Source of the DNA: Ilyomonas sp963847085
GTDB taxonomy: Bacteria; Bacteroidota; Bacteroidia; Chitinophagales; Chitinophagaceae
Assembly: GCA_963847085.1 (NCBI GenBank)
Contig: CAWJYO010000004.1
Coordinates: 310,001 to 374,000 of the forward strand
Length of the DNA: 64,000 nt
Reading direction: 5' to 3'
The first letter of the stretch is position 1. Every line of letters starts with the position of its first letter. The notes under the pieces were generated by a model that saw only the letters and a list, made by a program, of their open reading frames with translations, did not search any database and was not told the origin of the DNA. The translations under genes were made by a program, and so were the position numbers. This document shows, piece after piece, positions 55,425 through 64,000 of this stretch.

Positions 55425-56903
55425 TTAATGATTCAGATGCTTTAGGAGCAGAGATTTCCATTTATCATACAGTTCATTATACAAGCCTTTTTGCGATGGC
55501 AGAATGATGTTCAGCACCTTTCGGTTGGCAAAGGCATCAGATGTGCTTTTAAAATAACCAACACCAATGCCTGCGCCGATGGCAGCACCTACGCTTCCGT
55601 CGCAGTCATACAACTCAACAGCCACGCCGGTTGCATTGACAAATGCCCCGCAAAACACATCACTCAAAAACATATTGGCTTTGCCTGCGCGTATCACTGC
55701 TGGCTCCATTGCGTTGCTACGCATAATATCCAAGCCGTAACGAAAGGCAAAAGCAATGCCTTCCTGGGCTGCACGATAGAGGTGTGCGCTGGTATGTTTG
55801 TTTACATCAATATTGTGAAGATGTGCACCTACCATGCGGTTGCTTAACATCCGTTCTGCACCATTGCCAAAAGGTAGTATTAACAAGCCATCACTGCCGG
55901 GCGTAACGGCACCAGCCGCTTCGTTCATCTGCGGATAAGAGGGACTATCAGTAAGATTTTTGACCCACTTGTTTAGTATGCCTGTGCCATTGATGCAAAG
56001 CAATACGCCTACCCTTGTTTCATCCTGGCTATAGTTCACATGCGCAAAGCTATTGACGCGGCTTTGCGGGTCGTAGGTAAGCGCATCGCTCACGCCATAA
56101 ATAACACCCGAAGTGCCTGCTGTTGCCGCTACTTCACCCGGCTGAAGCACATTCAAGGATAGCGCATTATTGGGCTGGTCGCCCGCTTTATAAGTAACCG
56201 GAATACCCTTTTTCAGGGACAGTTCTGCGGCTACTTCTTCGCCTAAAGTTCCGTGTTCTGAAAACACATTTTGTATCTTGGGAATAATGGCATTATCAAA
56301 CCCAAATTCATTCATTACTTCTGTTGCCAGCTTGTTTTCCTTAAAGTTCCAGAAGATGCCTTCCGACAGCGCAGATGGTGTGGTAGTAATAGTTCCTGTT
56401 AACCGCTGCGCGATGAAATCGCCCGGCAGCATTACCTTATCAATCTTTTCAAAAATACGTGGCTCATGCTCTTTTACCCAGGCCAGTTTGGCAGCCGTAA
56501 AGTTTCCTGGCGAGTTGAGCAATTGTTGTAAACATTTGTTTTTGCCTATATTTTGAAAGGCTCTTTCGCCATAAGCCACTGCGCGGCTGTCACACCAGAT
56601 AATGCTGTTGCGCAGCACTGCGCCTTCTTTATCCAACAACACCAAACCATGCATCTGGTAAGAAATGCCAATGGCACCAATGTCGCCTTTGTTATACCGG
56701 CCGGAAGCGTTTACTTTTCTGATGGCTTCTTTTACATCCAGCCACCATTGCTCCGGCGATTGTTCTGCCCAGCCCGGTTGCAGTGAAATGATTTCACGTT
56801 CCGCATCGGGATATTGTGCTGATGCAATGGTTTGGTGCGTAGCTCCATCAACAACAGAAACTTTGATGGACGAAGTGCCAACGTCTATACCCAGTAGTAA
56901 CAT
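55425..56903 (-). CDS. xylB: Xylulokinase
   Basis: FGGY-family kinase phosphorylating D-xylulose. The start at 56903 gives MLLLGIDVGTSSIKVSVVDG (phosphate 1). IGISYQMHGLVLLDKEGAVL binds sugar, LNSPGNFTAAKLAWVKEHEP is typical of xylulokinases, with KAGDQPNNALSLNVLQPGEV (catalytic Asp in the GDQ motif) and AVIRAGKANMFLSDVFC. 492 residues, intact. It lies between xylA and uxuA on one strand. Confidence 0.95.
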   Translation of the reverse strand: MLLLGIDVGTSSIKVSVVDGATHQTIASAQYPDAEREIISLQPGWAEQSPEQWWLDVKEAIRKVNASGRYNKGDIGAIGISYQMHGLVLLDKEGAVLRNSIIWCDSRAVAYGERAFQNIGKNKCLQQLLNSPGNFTAAKLAWVKEHEPRIFEKIDKVMLPGDFIAQRLTGTITTTPSALSEGIFWNFKENKLATEVMNEFGFDNAIIPKIQNVFSEHGTLGEEVAAELSLKKGIPVTYKAGDQPNNALSLNVLQPGEVAATAGTSGVIYGVSDALTYDPQSRVNSFAHVNYSQDETRVGVLLCINGTGILNKWVKNLTDSPSYPQMNEAAGAVTPGSDGLLILPFGNGAERMLSNRMVGAHLHNIDVNKHTSAHLYRAAQEGIAFAFRYGLDIMRSNAMEPAVIRAGKANMFLSDVFCGAFVNATGVAVELYDCDGSVGAAIGAGIGVGYFKSTSDAFANRKVLNIILPSQKGLYNELYDKWKSLLLKHLNH

Positions 56904-57012
56904 AATGTATTGAGTAAGTAATAAGGGCAGATTGAATATTGTTCGGGTAAAAAAACTGTGCAAAAACAAACATCATCTTTACTTCAAAGCAATATTCAAT
57001 TTAAAATATCAA

Positions 57013-58342
57013 TCAGATAAATCGGTTGATGATATTTTCGAGATATTCCTGTCTTCCGCTGATTGTTTTCGGTTCACCTTGTTCGATGGCATACGCATGC
57101 AAGTCTTCCAGCGATAATTTACCTTCTTCAAAGTCTTTTCCTTTGCCGCTGTCATAAGAAGCATACCGCTCCTGCCGCAGCTTTTTATAATCCGATTTTT
57201 GCAGAATAGCATCTGCTGTAATCAATGCTCTTGCAAACGTATCCATGCCACCGATATGCGCATGAAACAAATCAGCCTGGTCGGTAGAAGACCGCCTGAT
57301 CTTTGCATCGAAATTAATACCACCGCCCTTCAAGCCACCGGCTTCCAGAAACACGAGCATAGCTTCGGTTAATTCGTTGAGGTTGTTGGGAAACTGATCG
57401 GTGTCCCAGCCATTCTGATAATCGCCGCGGTTGGCATCCAGAGAGCCCAACGCGCCGGCATCGGCTGCCACCTGCATTTCATGCTGAAAGGTATGCCCGG
57501 CAAGCGTCGCATGGTTTACTTCAATATTGATTTTAAAGTCGTTCAATAAATCATACTGACGTAAGAAACCAATTACTGTTTCGCAATCATAATCATATTG
57601 GTGCTTGGTCGGTTCCATCGGTTTGGGCTCAATTAAAAAAGTGCCTTTAAACCCATTCTTTCTTGCATAATCTTTTGCCGCGTGAAGAAAGCGGGCCAGG
57701 TGTTCTTTCTCGCGCTTCATATTGGTGTTTAAAAGCGTCATGTAGCCTTCTCTTCCGCCCCAGAACACATAACCTTCACCACCTAAAGCAATGGTAGCAT
57801 CAATGGCGCCTTTCACCTGTGCGGCGGCATGGGACAAGCACATGAAAGTCAGGGTTGGTGGAAGCGCCGTTCATGTAGCGGGGGTTGGAGAAAACATTAG
57901 CCGTTCCCCACAATAATTTTACACCGCTTTCCGCTTGTTTTTGTTTGGCATATTCTACCAGCGTTTGCAAGCGGCGGTCGTTTTCTTTTACATCTTTTTC
58001 ATAGTCCACCACATCCACATCGTGAAAGCAATAAAAGGGAATATTCATTTTAGTGATGAATTCAAAAGCAGCGTCCATCTTGTCTTTGGCTCGTTCAACC
58101 GCATCTTCTTTTCCATTCCATTCAAAAATATGAGTGCCGGGACCAAAGGGATCGCCGCCTTCATTTACAAAAGAATGCCAGTAGGCACAGGCAAAACGAA
58201 GATGATCTTTGAGCGTTTTACCCCCAACGATTCTGTTTTCATCGTACCAGCGAAAGGCAAGCGGATTGTCGCTTTCCCTTCCTTCATATTTGATTTGTGA
58301 AATGCCTCTGAAATACTCCTTGTCCCCTAATAAAACTTCCAT
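57013..58342 (-). CDS. xylA: Xylose isomerase (one frameshift)
   Basis: Interconverts D-xylose and D-xylulose. MNIPFYCFHDVDVVDYEKDV carries the catalytic His/Asp; WGTANVFSNPRYMNGASTNP follows. An indel near 57836 is followed by GGEGYVFWGGREGYMTLLNT, then metal ligands in FLIEPKPMEPTKHQYDYD and INIEVNHATLAGHTFQHEM. The end LDANRGDYQNGWDTDQFPNN and GGLKGGGINFDAKIRR is canonical. About 443 residues, the long class II isomerase. First gene of the operon. Confidence 0.96.
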
Positions 58343-58695
58343 AATGTAAGATTTTTATTTGTGTGAATGAAAATATTTGATGTTATAATGTAAATGAAAG
58401 AAAAGCAATTCCCCGCGTAACAATGATATCGCTTTGATGATTTTTTTTCAAAACAAAATGAACTGTATTGATTGTTTTATAAAGTTCATGTTTGAATTTA
58501 CTTTATAACAAGAGTATGAATCAGCAAGCTTCTATCAAAGTGTTTTCGTTAAGCGAGTAAATGCAAGCAATGCTAAGAAATAAATTGTATATGGTTGCGT
58601 TTGCCTTTGTTTTTATCCATTTTTTTAACCGCGATAGAATTGCATAAGAAAATGGGTAAAAGCAGACTTCCTTTATTTAATTTGTTGTTCAAACC
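58343..58695. other. Gap upstream of xylA
   Basis: 353 bp without a gene. It holds the control region of the xylA operon (A+T-rich, no clear consensus promoter) and, on the other side, the end of the molybdenum operon. A variant of the dispersed motif (TTTGTTTTTATCC then ATTTTTTT, 58606-58626) and ATGGGTAAAAG near 58653 are present. No regulator gene is adjacent. Confidence 0.35.
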
Positions 58696-59286
58696 CTATT
58701 CATTCTTTAATAAGTTTTCATAATCATCTTCCGTATCAATATCAATATTTCCGTCGGGAAATGAAACAGAGGCAACATCATCTTTGTATATTTCCAATAG
58801 TTGTTTTGCACCGCCTTTTCCCGATAAATTTATGAGTTGACTAAAGTAGAGTTGAGTAAATAAAACCGGCGTTCCCATTGTGTTTACGTAATGCGAAGCA
58901 ACAATTGCTTTGTTGGTTTGTTTTTGCACATTATTCAATTGAAGAAACAATTCCGATGAAACAAAAGGCTGATCGCAAACTGCAAGAATAATGGCTTCAA
59001 TAGTGTTTTTAATTGCGAGTAAAGTTTTCATTCCAATAGCAATACCTGAAGCCATGCCTTGCTGCCAGTTTGCATTAAAAGCAATATGAACCGACTGATG
59101 TATGTTCTGTGAAATGAGTTCACTATTGGCTCCGGTAACTATTACAACCGGATGCAATTGAGCAGTGAAAGCTTCGTCAACAATGTGTTGCAGTAAAGTT
59201 TTTCCTTTGTATTGTAAAAGCTGTTTTGGCTTTCCGAGGCGGGATGAATTTCCGGCCGCCAGAATAATAATGCCGGTGTTATTCAT
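58696..59286 (-). CDS. Molybdenum cofactor cytidylyltransferase-like nucleotidyltransferase (MocA family)
   Basis: Transfers CMP (or GMP) to molybdopterin. NNTGIIILAAGNSSRLGKPK followed by QLLQYKGKTLLQHI is the NTP-binding start of MobA/MocA proteins, and QQGMASGIAIGM and LAVCDQPFVSSELFLQL (metal Asp) confirm MocA. The end has the usual KGGAKQLLE and DIDTEDDY. About 196 residues. Last gene of the operon, overlapping the XdhC gene by 8 bp, so probably needed to make MCD for the oxidoreductase. Confidence 0.88.
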   Translation of the reverse strand: MNNTGIIILAAGNSSRLGKPKQLLQYKGKTLLQHIVDEAFTAQLHPVVIVTGANSELISQNIHQSVHIAFNANWQQGMASGIAIGMKTLLAIKNTIEAIILAVCDQPFVSSELFLQLNNVQKQTNKAIVASHYVNTMGTPVLFTQLYFSQLINLSGKGGAKQLLEIYKDDVASVSFPDGNIDIDTEDDYENLLKNE

Positions 59287-60397
59287 ACTGTGCAAGGAAC
59301 GGGCGTTGATGAATGTGAAGCGTGTTATCTCTTAACATCGTTCCCTTTCTGCCCGATAAAACGGCTTTGATTTCGGCGATAACAGACACTGCAATTTCTT
59401 CTGCTGTTTCAGCACCAATGTCTAAACCAACCGGACCATAAATTTTGTCACGTTCAGGATCAGAAATAGCAATGCCTTTTTTCTCAATGTCGTGCAACAT
59501 GCGTTGTAGTTTGCTTTTGGGGCCTAATACACCAATATAGCTGCATCGCGATAAAATCAAATGTGATAACAAATGAACATCGTAATTGTAATTGTGCGTC
59601 ATCAAAACAAAAGCTGTTTGTTCGTCAATTTTCAATCCCGATAAAGCATCAGAAGGCTTGGAAACCATGATATTTTGTGCTTGCGGAAACCGCTGCCTGG
59701 TTGCATGAGTCGCTCTTCCATCTATCACAGTTGTTTGCCAGCCCAGCAATCCTGCCATTTGAATAAGCGGCTGTGCATCGTTGCCTGCACCCACAACAAC
59801 AAGATGAATAGTTGGGGGTACAAACTGGTAAAGGACAGACTGATAATTGTATTGTAAAACGGAGGTTTGTTTTTGCCGTAAAATGGATTTGCTTTCTGCT
59901 AACACAAAATGGGGCGCATCGGAAGAACAACTGTTTTCTTCATCACTTACATAGCAACAGGTTCCCTTTTGTTCCTCTAATTTGTTTTCGTTGAAAAGTG
60001 TTGTTATCACCGCGTCCCTTCTTTGTTTCGGCTGCTTTTTGTAAAAGATGAATGGGATTGTTTACATCATAGTTTGAAGAGGCTCAAACAAAATATATAC
60101 AATGCCATTGCATCCCAATTGAATGCCAAGTGTAGCATCGTCTTCGCCCGTTGTATCGTATATTTCAAGCTTGTTTTTGTTTTGCGCCATTGCCAGCAAA
60201 GCTTTGCGCAATGCATCGCCTTCGAGACAGCCACCGCTGATGGCGCCCGTAATTTTGCCATCTTCCGTAATTAACATTCTTGCTCCGGGACGGCGATACG
60301 ACGAGCCTTCTACTTTTACAACCGTTGCTAACGCTATTTGTTTGTTTTGCAAACGGGCTTTGTTGTATGCCTCAATAATATCGTGCAGCTCCTTCAT
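59279..60397 (-). CDS. XdhC/PaoD-like molybdenum cofactor insertion chaperone (compensating frameshifts)
   Basis: XdhC family proteins bind sulfurated cofactor and insert it in the large subunit. N-terminal domain: ALATVVKVEGSSYRRPGARM and TGAISGGCLEGDALRKALLA (the catalytic-looking Cys). A TAA in frame at 60062 and the out-of-frame stretch NPIHLLQKAAETKKGR show two compensating indels between 60065 and 60020. The C-terminal Rossmann part has HLVVVGAGNDAQPLIQMAGL, VLMTHNYNYDVHLLSHLIL, and YGPVGLDIGAETAEEIAVSV. About 372 residues. Confidence 0.88.
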
Positions 60398-60400
60398 CTT

Positions 60401-62782
60401 TTACATCATTAATTTATCAGGTGTGATGGGAAGTTCTCTTATTCTTTTGCCGGTTGCGTTATACACTGCATTTGCAATGGCTGCGGTAATTCCGGTGATG
60501 CCAATTTCGCCTGCGCCTCTTGCACCAACCGGGCTTATGTAAGGGTCTTTTACATTGGTAAACTGAACATCAAACTGAGGCATATCTGCATGTACGGGAA
60601 CGAGGTATTCCGACAAATCTTTGGTTACAATGCGACCCGTATTTTCATCGTACACACTGCCTTCCATCAGCGCCATGCCAATGCCGAAAATAGCACCGCC
60701 CATAATCTGGCTCTTGGCTGTTTTTTCATTCAGTATCGTGCCTATATCCATGACACTTACAATTTTATCAACCTTTACCATTCCGGTTAGCGGATGAACC
60801 AACACTTTAACAAAATGCGCCCCAAAGGAATGAAAAGCAATTTGACTGCGGTCGAGTTCCTGATCTTCTTTCACAAAAAAATTGTCTTTGCTTTCATCTT
60901 TGCTGCTGCCCTGTTCGCCACCGTTTTGTTTTGCCCCATTTTGCCCGCCGCTGCTGTTGCCCCCCTGCTTGGAAGTAGGATTGCTTTCCGATTTCTGGGT
61001 TTCGCGGGTAGATACATTGGTGGTAATTTCAGTTTCAACCAAAGGCAATTTATTCCTCGTTAAAATGTCGGAATAGGTTTCGCTTTTTGAGGGATTGCTG
61101 CGCAAAAACAACTTGCCGTTATCTACTTCAATCGCATCTTCTTCTCCCGTATATAAAGGTGATTTTTTATCTCCTATCGCAAGCTTAATGATTTTGCTCT
61201 TTACCGTTAATGCGGCGGCACGCACGGCAGGGCCTGTGGTTGCCATGGTTTGTGAACCGCCCGAATTAGGCCCTTGCGGATAAATAGTATCACCCAGTTT
61301 GAATTCTACTTTATCAATGGGCAAGCCCAAAGCATCTGCCATTACCTGCGCCATTACCGTATAAGTTCCGGTGCCAATGTCCTGCGTGCAGGAAGCCGCC
61401 ACTGCATGGCCATCCTGGTATAATTTTAAACGAACGGTTGCCTTGCCTCGGTTTGCCGGATAGGTGGCTGTTGCCATGCCATATCCCACTAAATACTGGC
61501 CTTCTTTGGTTATGCCACTTTTTGCATTGCGCTTTGTCCAGCCGATAGATTGTTTGCCTTTCTCATAGCATTCACGCAGATTTTTGGATGAGAAGATATG
61601 ACCGTCATCCTGATTTTTTTCAGCATAATTAAGGAGCCGCAACTGAACCGGATCTATGTTTAGTTGTTCTGCCAGTTCATCCATCGCTACTTCAAAAGCA
61701 AATGTGCCTACGGCTTCGCCAGGCGCTCTTGTTGGGCAGGGTGTTCCCTTGTTTAGCCGAACAAGGTTTTGGGTGATGCTCAGATTGGGTGTTTGGTATA
61801 ACATCTTTGTGGCAACGCCAGCCTGTTCTGTAAACTCATCAACAAATGATGTTTCCGATGTAGTATCGTGTTTAACCGAAGTAAATTTGCCTTCTTTATC
61901 GGTACCCAAACCTATCTTTTGAATGGTAAATGACCGCCTGCCCGCGCAGGTAAACATTTGTACGGTTCTTTCCAAAACAACTTTAACGGGACGATTTATC
62001 AGTTTAGCTGCCATGGGTGCCAAAAGGGAGTTAGCCCACATGAAACCTTTCGAGCCAAAACCACCGCCGATAAAAGGCGAAATCAATCTTACTTTATCCG
62101 GTTGTATACCCAGCATAGTTGAGATAGCCATTTTATTTCCATACACCGATTGTGTGGCATCGTAAACCGTTAAGTTATCGCCTTCCCAAACGGCTGCTGT
62201 TGCATGAGGTTCCATTGGATTGTGATGATATACAGGCGTATAATAAGTTTGTTCAAACTTTACCTGTGCATCTTTCATTCCGTTGTCTGCATCGCCGCGT
62301 TTCACCTGCGCCTGCGCACCGCCTGATCCTTGTGATTGCTGGTAAATTTTAGCGTCAGGATCATCAATCCTGAACACAGGTTTTTCTTCGTTGTAAGTTA
62401 CTTTTATTAAAGAAGCGGCATGTTTTGCAATTTCAAATGTTTCTGCAATTACAACGGCAATATGCTGACCGTTATAAAAGATTCTTTCGCTTTGGAGGGG
62501 AAGCAAATCTTTCTCTGCAAATTTTCCGCTGCCGGGGTCACCGCCACTTGAAAGCGTATGCAAACTCATTGCATTTTTATAAGTCATTACACCCAATACA
62601 CCTTTTAGTTTTTCGGCTGCGCCCGTATCAATGGTGTTGATATGACCTTTGGTAATCGTGCTTTGTACCGTTACTCCGTAGGCTATGTTTTTAATGTCCC
62701 ATTCGGCTGCATAGGTAGCAGATCCGGTAACTTTTGCTTTTCCGTCTTTACGGTCAACTGGCTGCCCGATGATACTATTCAT
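60401..62782 (-). CDS. Molybdopterin-binding large subunit of a xanthine dehydrogenase-family aldehyde oxidoreductase (PaoC-like)
   Basis: 793 residues, intact. It starts IIGQPVDRKDGKAKVTGSAT, the typical PaoC/YagR opening. Cofactor-binding parts include SPFIGGGFGSKGFMWANSLL, RAPGEAVGTFAFEVAMDELA, the CTQDIGTGTYTVMAQVMADA glutamine/glycine region and the catalytic Glu in GARGAGEIGITGITAAIANA near the end. Residues about 590-632 form a low-complexity linker (SNPTSKQGGNSSGGQNGAKQ and similar). The organisation L-M-S (reversed on this strand: S, M, L) matches PaoABC. The substrate is probably an aldehyde or N-heterocycle, not known. Confidence 0.9.
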   Translation of the reverse strand: MNSIIGQPVDRKDGKAKVTGSATYAAEWDIKNIAYGVTVQSTITKGHINTIDTGAAEKLKGVLGVMTYKNAMSLHTLSSGGDPGSGKFAEKDLLPLQSERIFYNGQHIAVVIAETFEIAKHAASLIKVTYNEEKPVFRIDDPDAKIYQQSQGSGGAQAQVKRGDADNGMKDAQVKFEQTYYTPVYHHNPMEPHATAAVWEGDNLTVYDATQSVYGNKMAISTMLGIQPDKVRLISPFIGGGFGSKGFMWANSLLAPMAAKLINRPVKVVLERTVQMFTCAGRRSFTIQKIGLGTDKEGKFTSVKHDTTSETSFVDEFTEQAGVATKMLYQTPNLSITQNLVRLNKGTPCPTRAPGEAVGTFAFEVAMDELAEQLNIDPVQLRLLNYAEKNQDDGHIFSSKNLRECYEKGKQSIGWTKRNAKSGITKEGQYLVGYGMATATYPANRGKATVRLKLYQDGHAVAASCTQDIGTGTYTVMAQVMADALGLPIDKVEFKLGDTIYPQGPNSGGSQTMATTGPAVRAAALTVKSKIIKLAIGDKKSPLYTGEEDAIEVDNGKLFLRSNPSKSETYSDILTRNKLPLVETEITTNVSTRETQKSESNPTSKQGGNSSGGQNGAKQNGGEQGSSKDESKDNFFVKEDQELDRSQIAFHSFGAHFVKVLVHPLTGMVKVDKIVSVMDIGTILNEKTAKSQIMGGAIFGIGMALMEGSVYDENTGRIVTKDLSEYLVPVHADMPQFDVQFTNVKDPYISPVGARGAGEIGITGITAAIANAVYNATGKRIRELPITPDKLMM

Positions 62783-62783
62783 A

Positions 62784-63758
62784 TTAACCTCCTATCGTTT
62801 GTAGTGCACTGATGATGGTTTGCTTTGCCATTTGTGGCTTGAACGCATTGTATTTGAATGTTTTGGCTTCTTTCAATGCAATCTCGGCAGCTTCTTTATA
62901 TGCGTCTGTACCGGCTTTTTTCCCATTCAAAGATTGCTCGGCTTCTTTTGCCCGCCACGGTTTGGTTCCTACACCACCCAAGGCAATCCGAGCGTTTTGG
63001 ATTTGCCCGTTTTTTACATCCAATGCAACGGCAGCCGATGTTAAAGCAAACTCGTAAGAAGCGCGGTCGCGCACTTTTATGTAAGTTGAATTTTTGGCAA
63101 AAGGTAAAGCCGGAATTTCAACAGATGTAATCAATTCGCCGGGTTGCAAGGTATTTTCTATGTGTGGCGTATTGCCGGGGACAACATGAAAATCTATGAA
63201 CTGAATAGCACGGTCACCGCTTTTGCTTTCAACATGAACAATGGCATCAAGCGCAGCCATAGCCACACACATATCAGATGGATGTGCAGCAATACATTGA
63301 TCGCTAACACCCAGTACAGCATGAATGCGGTTGTAGCCTTTGATGGCAGAACAGCCACTTCCGGGTTCCCGTTTGTTGCAAGGCATTGCTGTATCGTAAA
63401 AATAATAGCAACGGGTTCGTTGTAAAATGTTCCCGCCGGTGGTTGCCATGTTTCGCAATTGTGCTGAAGCACCCGCAAGAACGGCTTTTGATAACATGGG
63501 AAATTGTTTCATAATAGTTGCATTGTAAGCCAGCTCTGTATTTCGCACTAATGCACCAATTCGAATATTGCCGTTGGGTAAGCTTTCAATCTTTTGTAAT
63601 GGGAGAGAATTGATGTCAACCAACTGCTGCGGCGTTTCAATGTTCATCTTCATCAGATCAATCAAATTCGTTCCGCCGCCGAGGAATTTTGTATTGGTTT
63701 CAAAAGCCGAAAAAGCTTCCGCTTTTGTTTTTGCCTTAATAAATGTAAATGGATACAT
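62784..63758 (-). CDS. FAD-binding medium subunit (PaoB-like) with iron-sulfur cysteines
   Basis: Start MYPFTFIKAKTKAEAFSAFE at 63758. FAD binding: FLGGGTNLIDLMKMNIETPQ and LRNMATTGGNILQRTRCYYF. CYYFYDTAMPCNKREPGSGC adds three Cys, with a further one before, as in PaoB, which binds an extra [4Fe-4S] cluster. PALPFAKNSTYIKVRDRASY and the C-terminal CO_deh_flav_C region end the protein. About 325 residues. It lies between the small and large subunit genes with 2-20 bp gaps. Confidence 0.9.
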   Translation of the reverse strand: MYPFTFIKAKTKAEAFSAFETNTKFLGGGTNLIDLMKMNIETPQQLVDINSLPLQKIESLPNGNIRIGALVRNTELAYNATIMKQFPMLSKAVLAGASAQLRNMATTGGNILQRTRCYYFYDTAMPCNKREPGSGCSAIKGYNRIHAVLGVSDQCIAAHPSDMCVAMAALDAIVHVESKSGDRAIQFIDFHVVPGNTPHIENTLQPGELITSVEIPALPFAKNSTYIKVRDRASYEFALTSAAVALDVKNGQIQNARIALGGVGTKPWRAKEAEQSLNGKKAGTDAYKEAAEIALKEAKTFKYNAFKPQMAKQTIISALQTIGG

Positions 63759-63778
63759 GAATAAATGAATTGAATGGT

Positions 63779-64000
63779 TTATGCGTTTTGCTGAACTTCT
63801 TTTATCGCGTCGAGTATGTTTTGATAAGCACCACAACGGCAAATGTTACCGCTCATGGCTTCGCGAATCTCATCGTCTGTTTTTGCATGGCCTTCTTTTA
63901 ATAAACCCACTGCAGAACAGATTTGACCTGGCGTGCAATAACCGCATTGAAACGCATCGTGCTTTAAAAAAGCTGCCTGCACGGGATGTAGTTTATCTTC
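63779..64000 (-). CDS. [2Fe-2S] small subunit (PaoA-like), truncated by the window edge
   Basis: The frame is open to the last base, so the gene begins beyond 64000. Visible are HPVQAAFLKHDAFQCGYCTP, GQICSAVGLLKEG and SGNICRCGAYQNILDAIKEV, the second [2Fe-2S] cluster motif (CxxC ... CRC) of xanthine oxidase-type small subunits. The ferredoxin-like N-terminus and possible Tat leader are outside the window. First known gene of the operon. Confidence 0.92.
   Translation of the reverse strand, partial: EDKLHPVQAAFLKHDAFQCGYCTPGQICSAVGLLKEGHAKTDDEIREAMSGNICRCGAYQNILDAIKEVQQNA

Overview
The window looks like a chromosomal segment of a Bacteroidota bacterium, most likely order Chitinophagales / family Chitinophagaceae. 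The evidence is: promoters of the Bacteroidetes type (TTG or TTTG, about 20 bp, TAnnTTTG), weak or absent Shine-Dalgarno sequences, a secreted peptidase ending in a type IX secretion sorting domain, a heptaprenylglyceryl-phosphate synthase (PcrB type), a bacillithiol-type YtxJ protein, a YfhO membrane protein and a separately encoded 5'-nucleotidase C-domain. G+C is moderate to low. I see no CRISPR array, prophage, insertion sequence or defence island.

Layout. 1-8969: end of the S10 and the spc ribosomal protein cluster (rpsC, rplP, rpmC, rpsQ, rplN, rplX, rplE, rpsN, rpsH, rplF, rplR, rpsE, rpmD, rplO), then secY and map, all on +. The infA-rpmJ-rpsM-rpsK-rpsD-rpoA-rplQ block that commonly follows is absent. 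9054-14778: a flavoprotein, a sensor-kinase remnant, ytxJ, small orphan genes, a lysine-pathway aldehyde dehydrogenase and pdxJ. 14902-23249: amidohydrolase lipoprotein, AI-2E-type permease, AhpD-like protein, tRNA-Leu(CAA), hscB, a saccharopine dehydrogenase-like enzyme, trmN6, MerC and SCO proteins, Dabb protein. 23335-33000: PpiD-like foldase, cca, PcrB, M1 peptidase, GH25 lysozyme, and asd behind a probable leader-peptide attenuator. 33115-39640: YfhO plus a glycosyltransferase/epimerase cluster. 39751-53827: dps, SirB1-like, topA, dnaA, a two-gene 5'-nucleotidase, a ligase-associated DEXH helicase, gpmI, a DUF4783 protein, accA. 53926-58342: tRNA-Asp and a uxuA-xylB-xylA sugar operon. 58696-64000: a molybdenum aldehyde/xanthine oxidoreductase operon (PaoABC-like) with its XdhC and MocA-like maturation proteins, running off the right edge.

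Sequence quality dominates interpretation. About 40 single-base indels and one in-frame stop break genes that are essential or whose two halves are both perfectly conserved. They are densest in the ribosomal cluster (about 2 per kb, against about 0.5 per kb elsewhere). I read these as assembly or sequencing error and annotate the genes across them.

The most interesting signals are not single genes. (1) A dispersed word GCAAAA(A/C)CAAA, often extended to AAAAATGGGCAAAAMCAAAC, occurs 31 times exactly. All 19 copies inside genes lie on the sense strand and they use all three reading frames. (2) A 19-codon Thr/Ile-rich leader with competing antiterminator and terminator helices precedes asd. (3) A palindromic repeat is inserted in frame in the helicase gene, and related short-period hairpin spacers lie between ribosomal protein genes. 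(4) A small family of about 90-bp inverted-repeat elements is present in three spacers.
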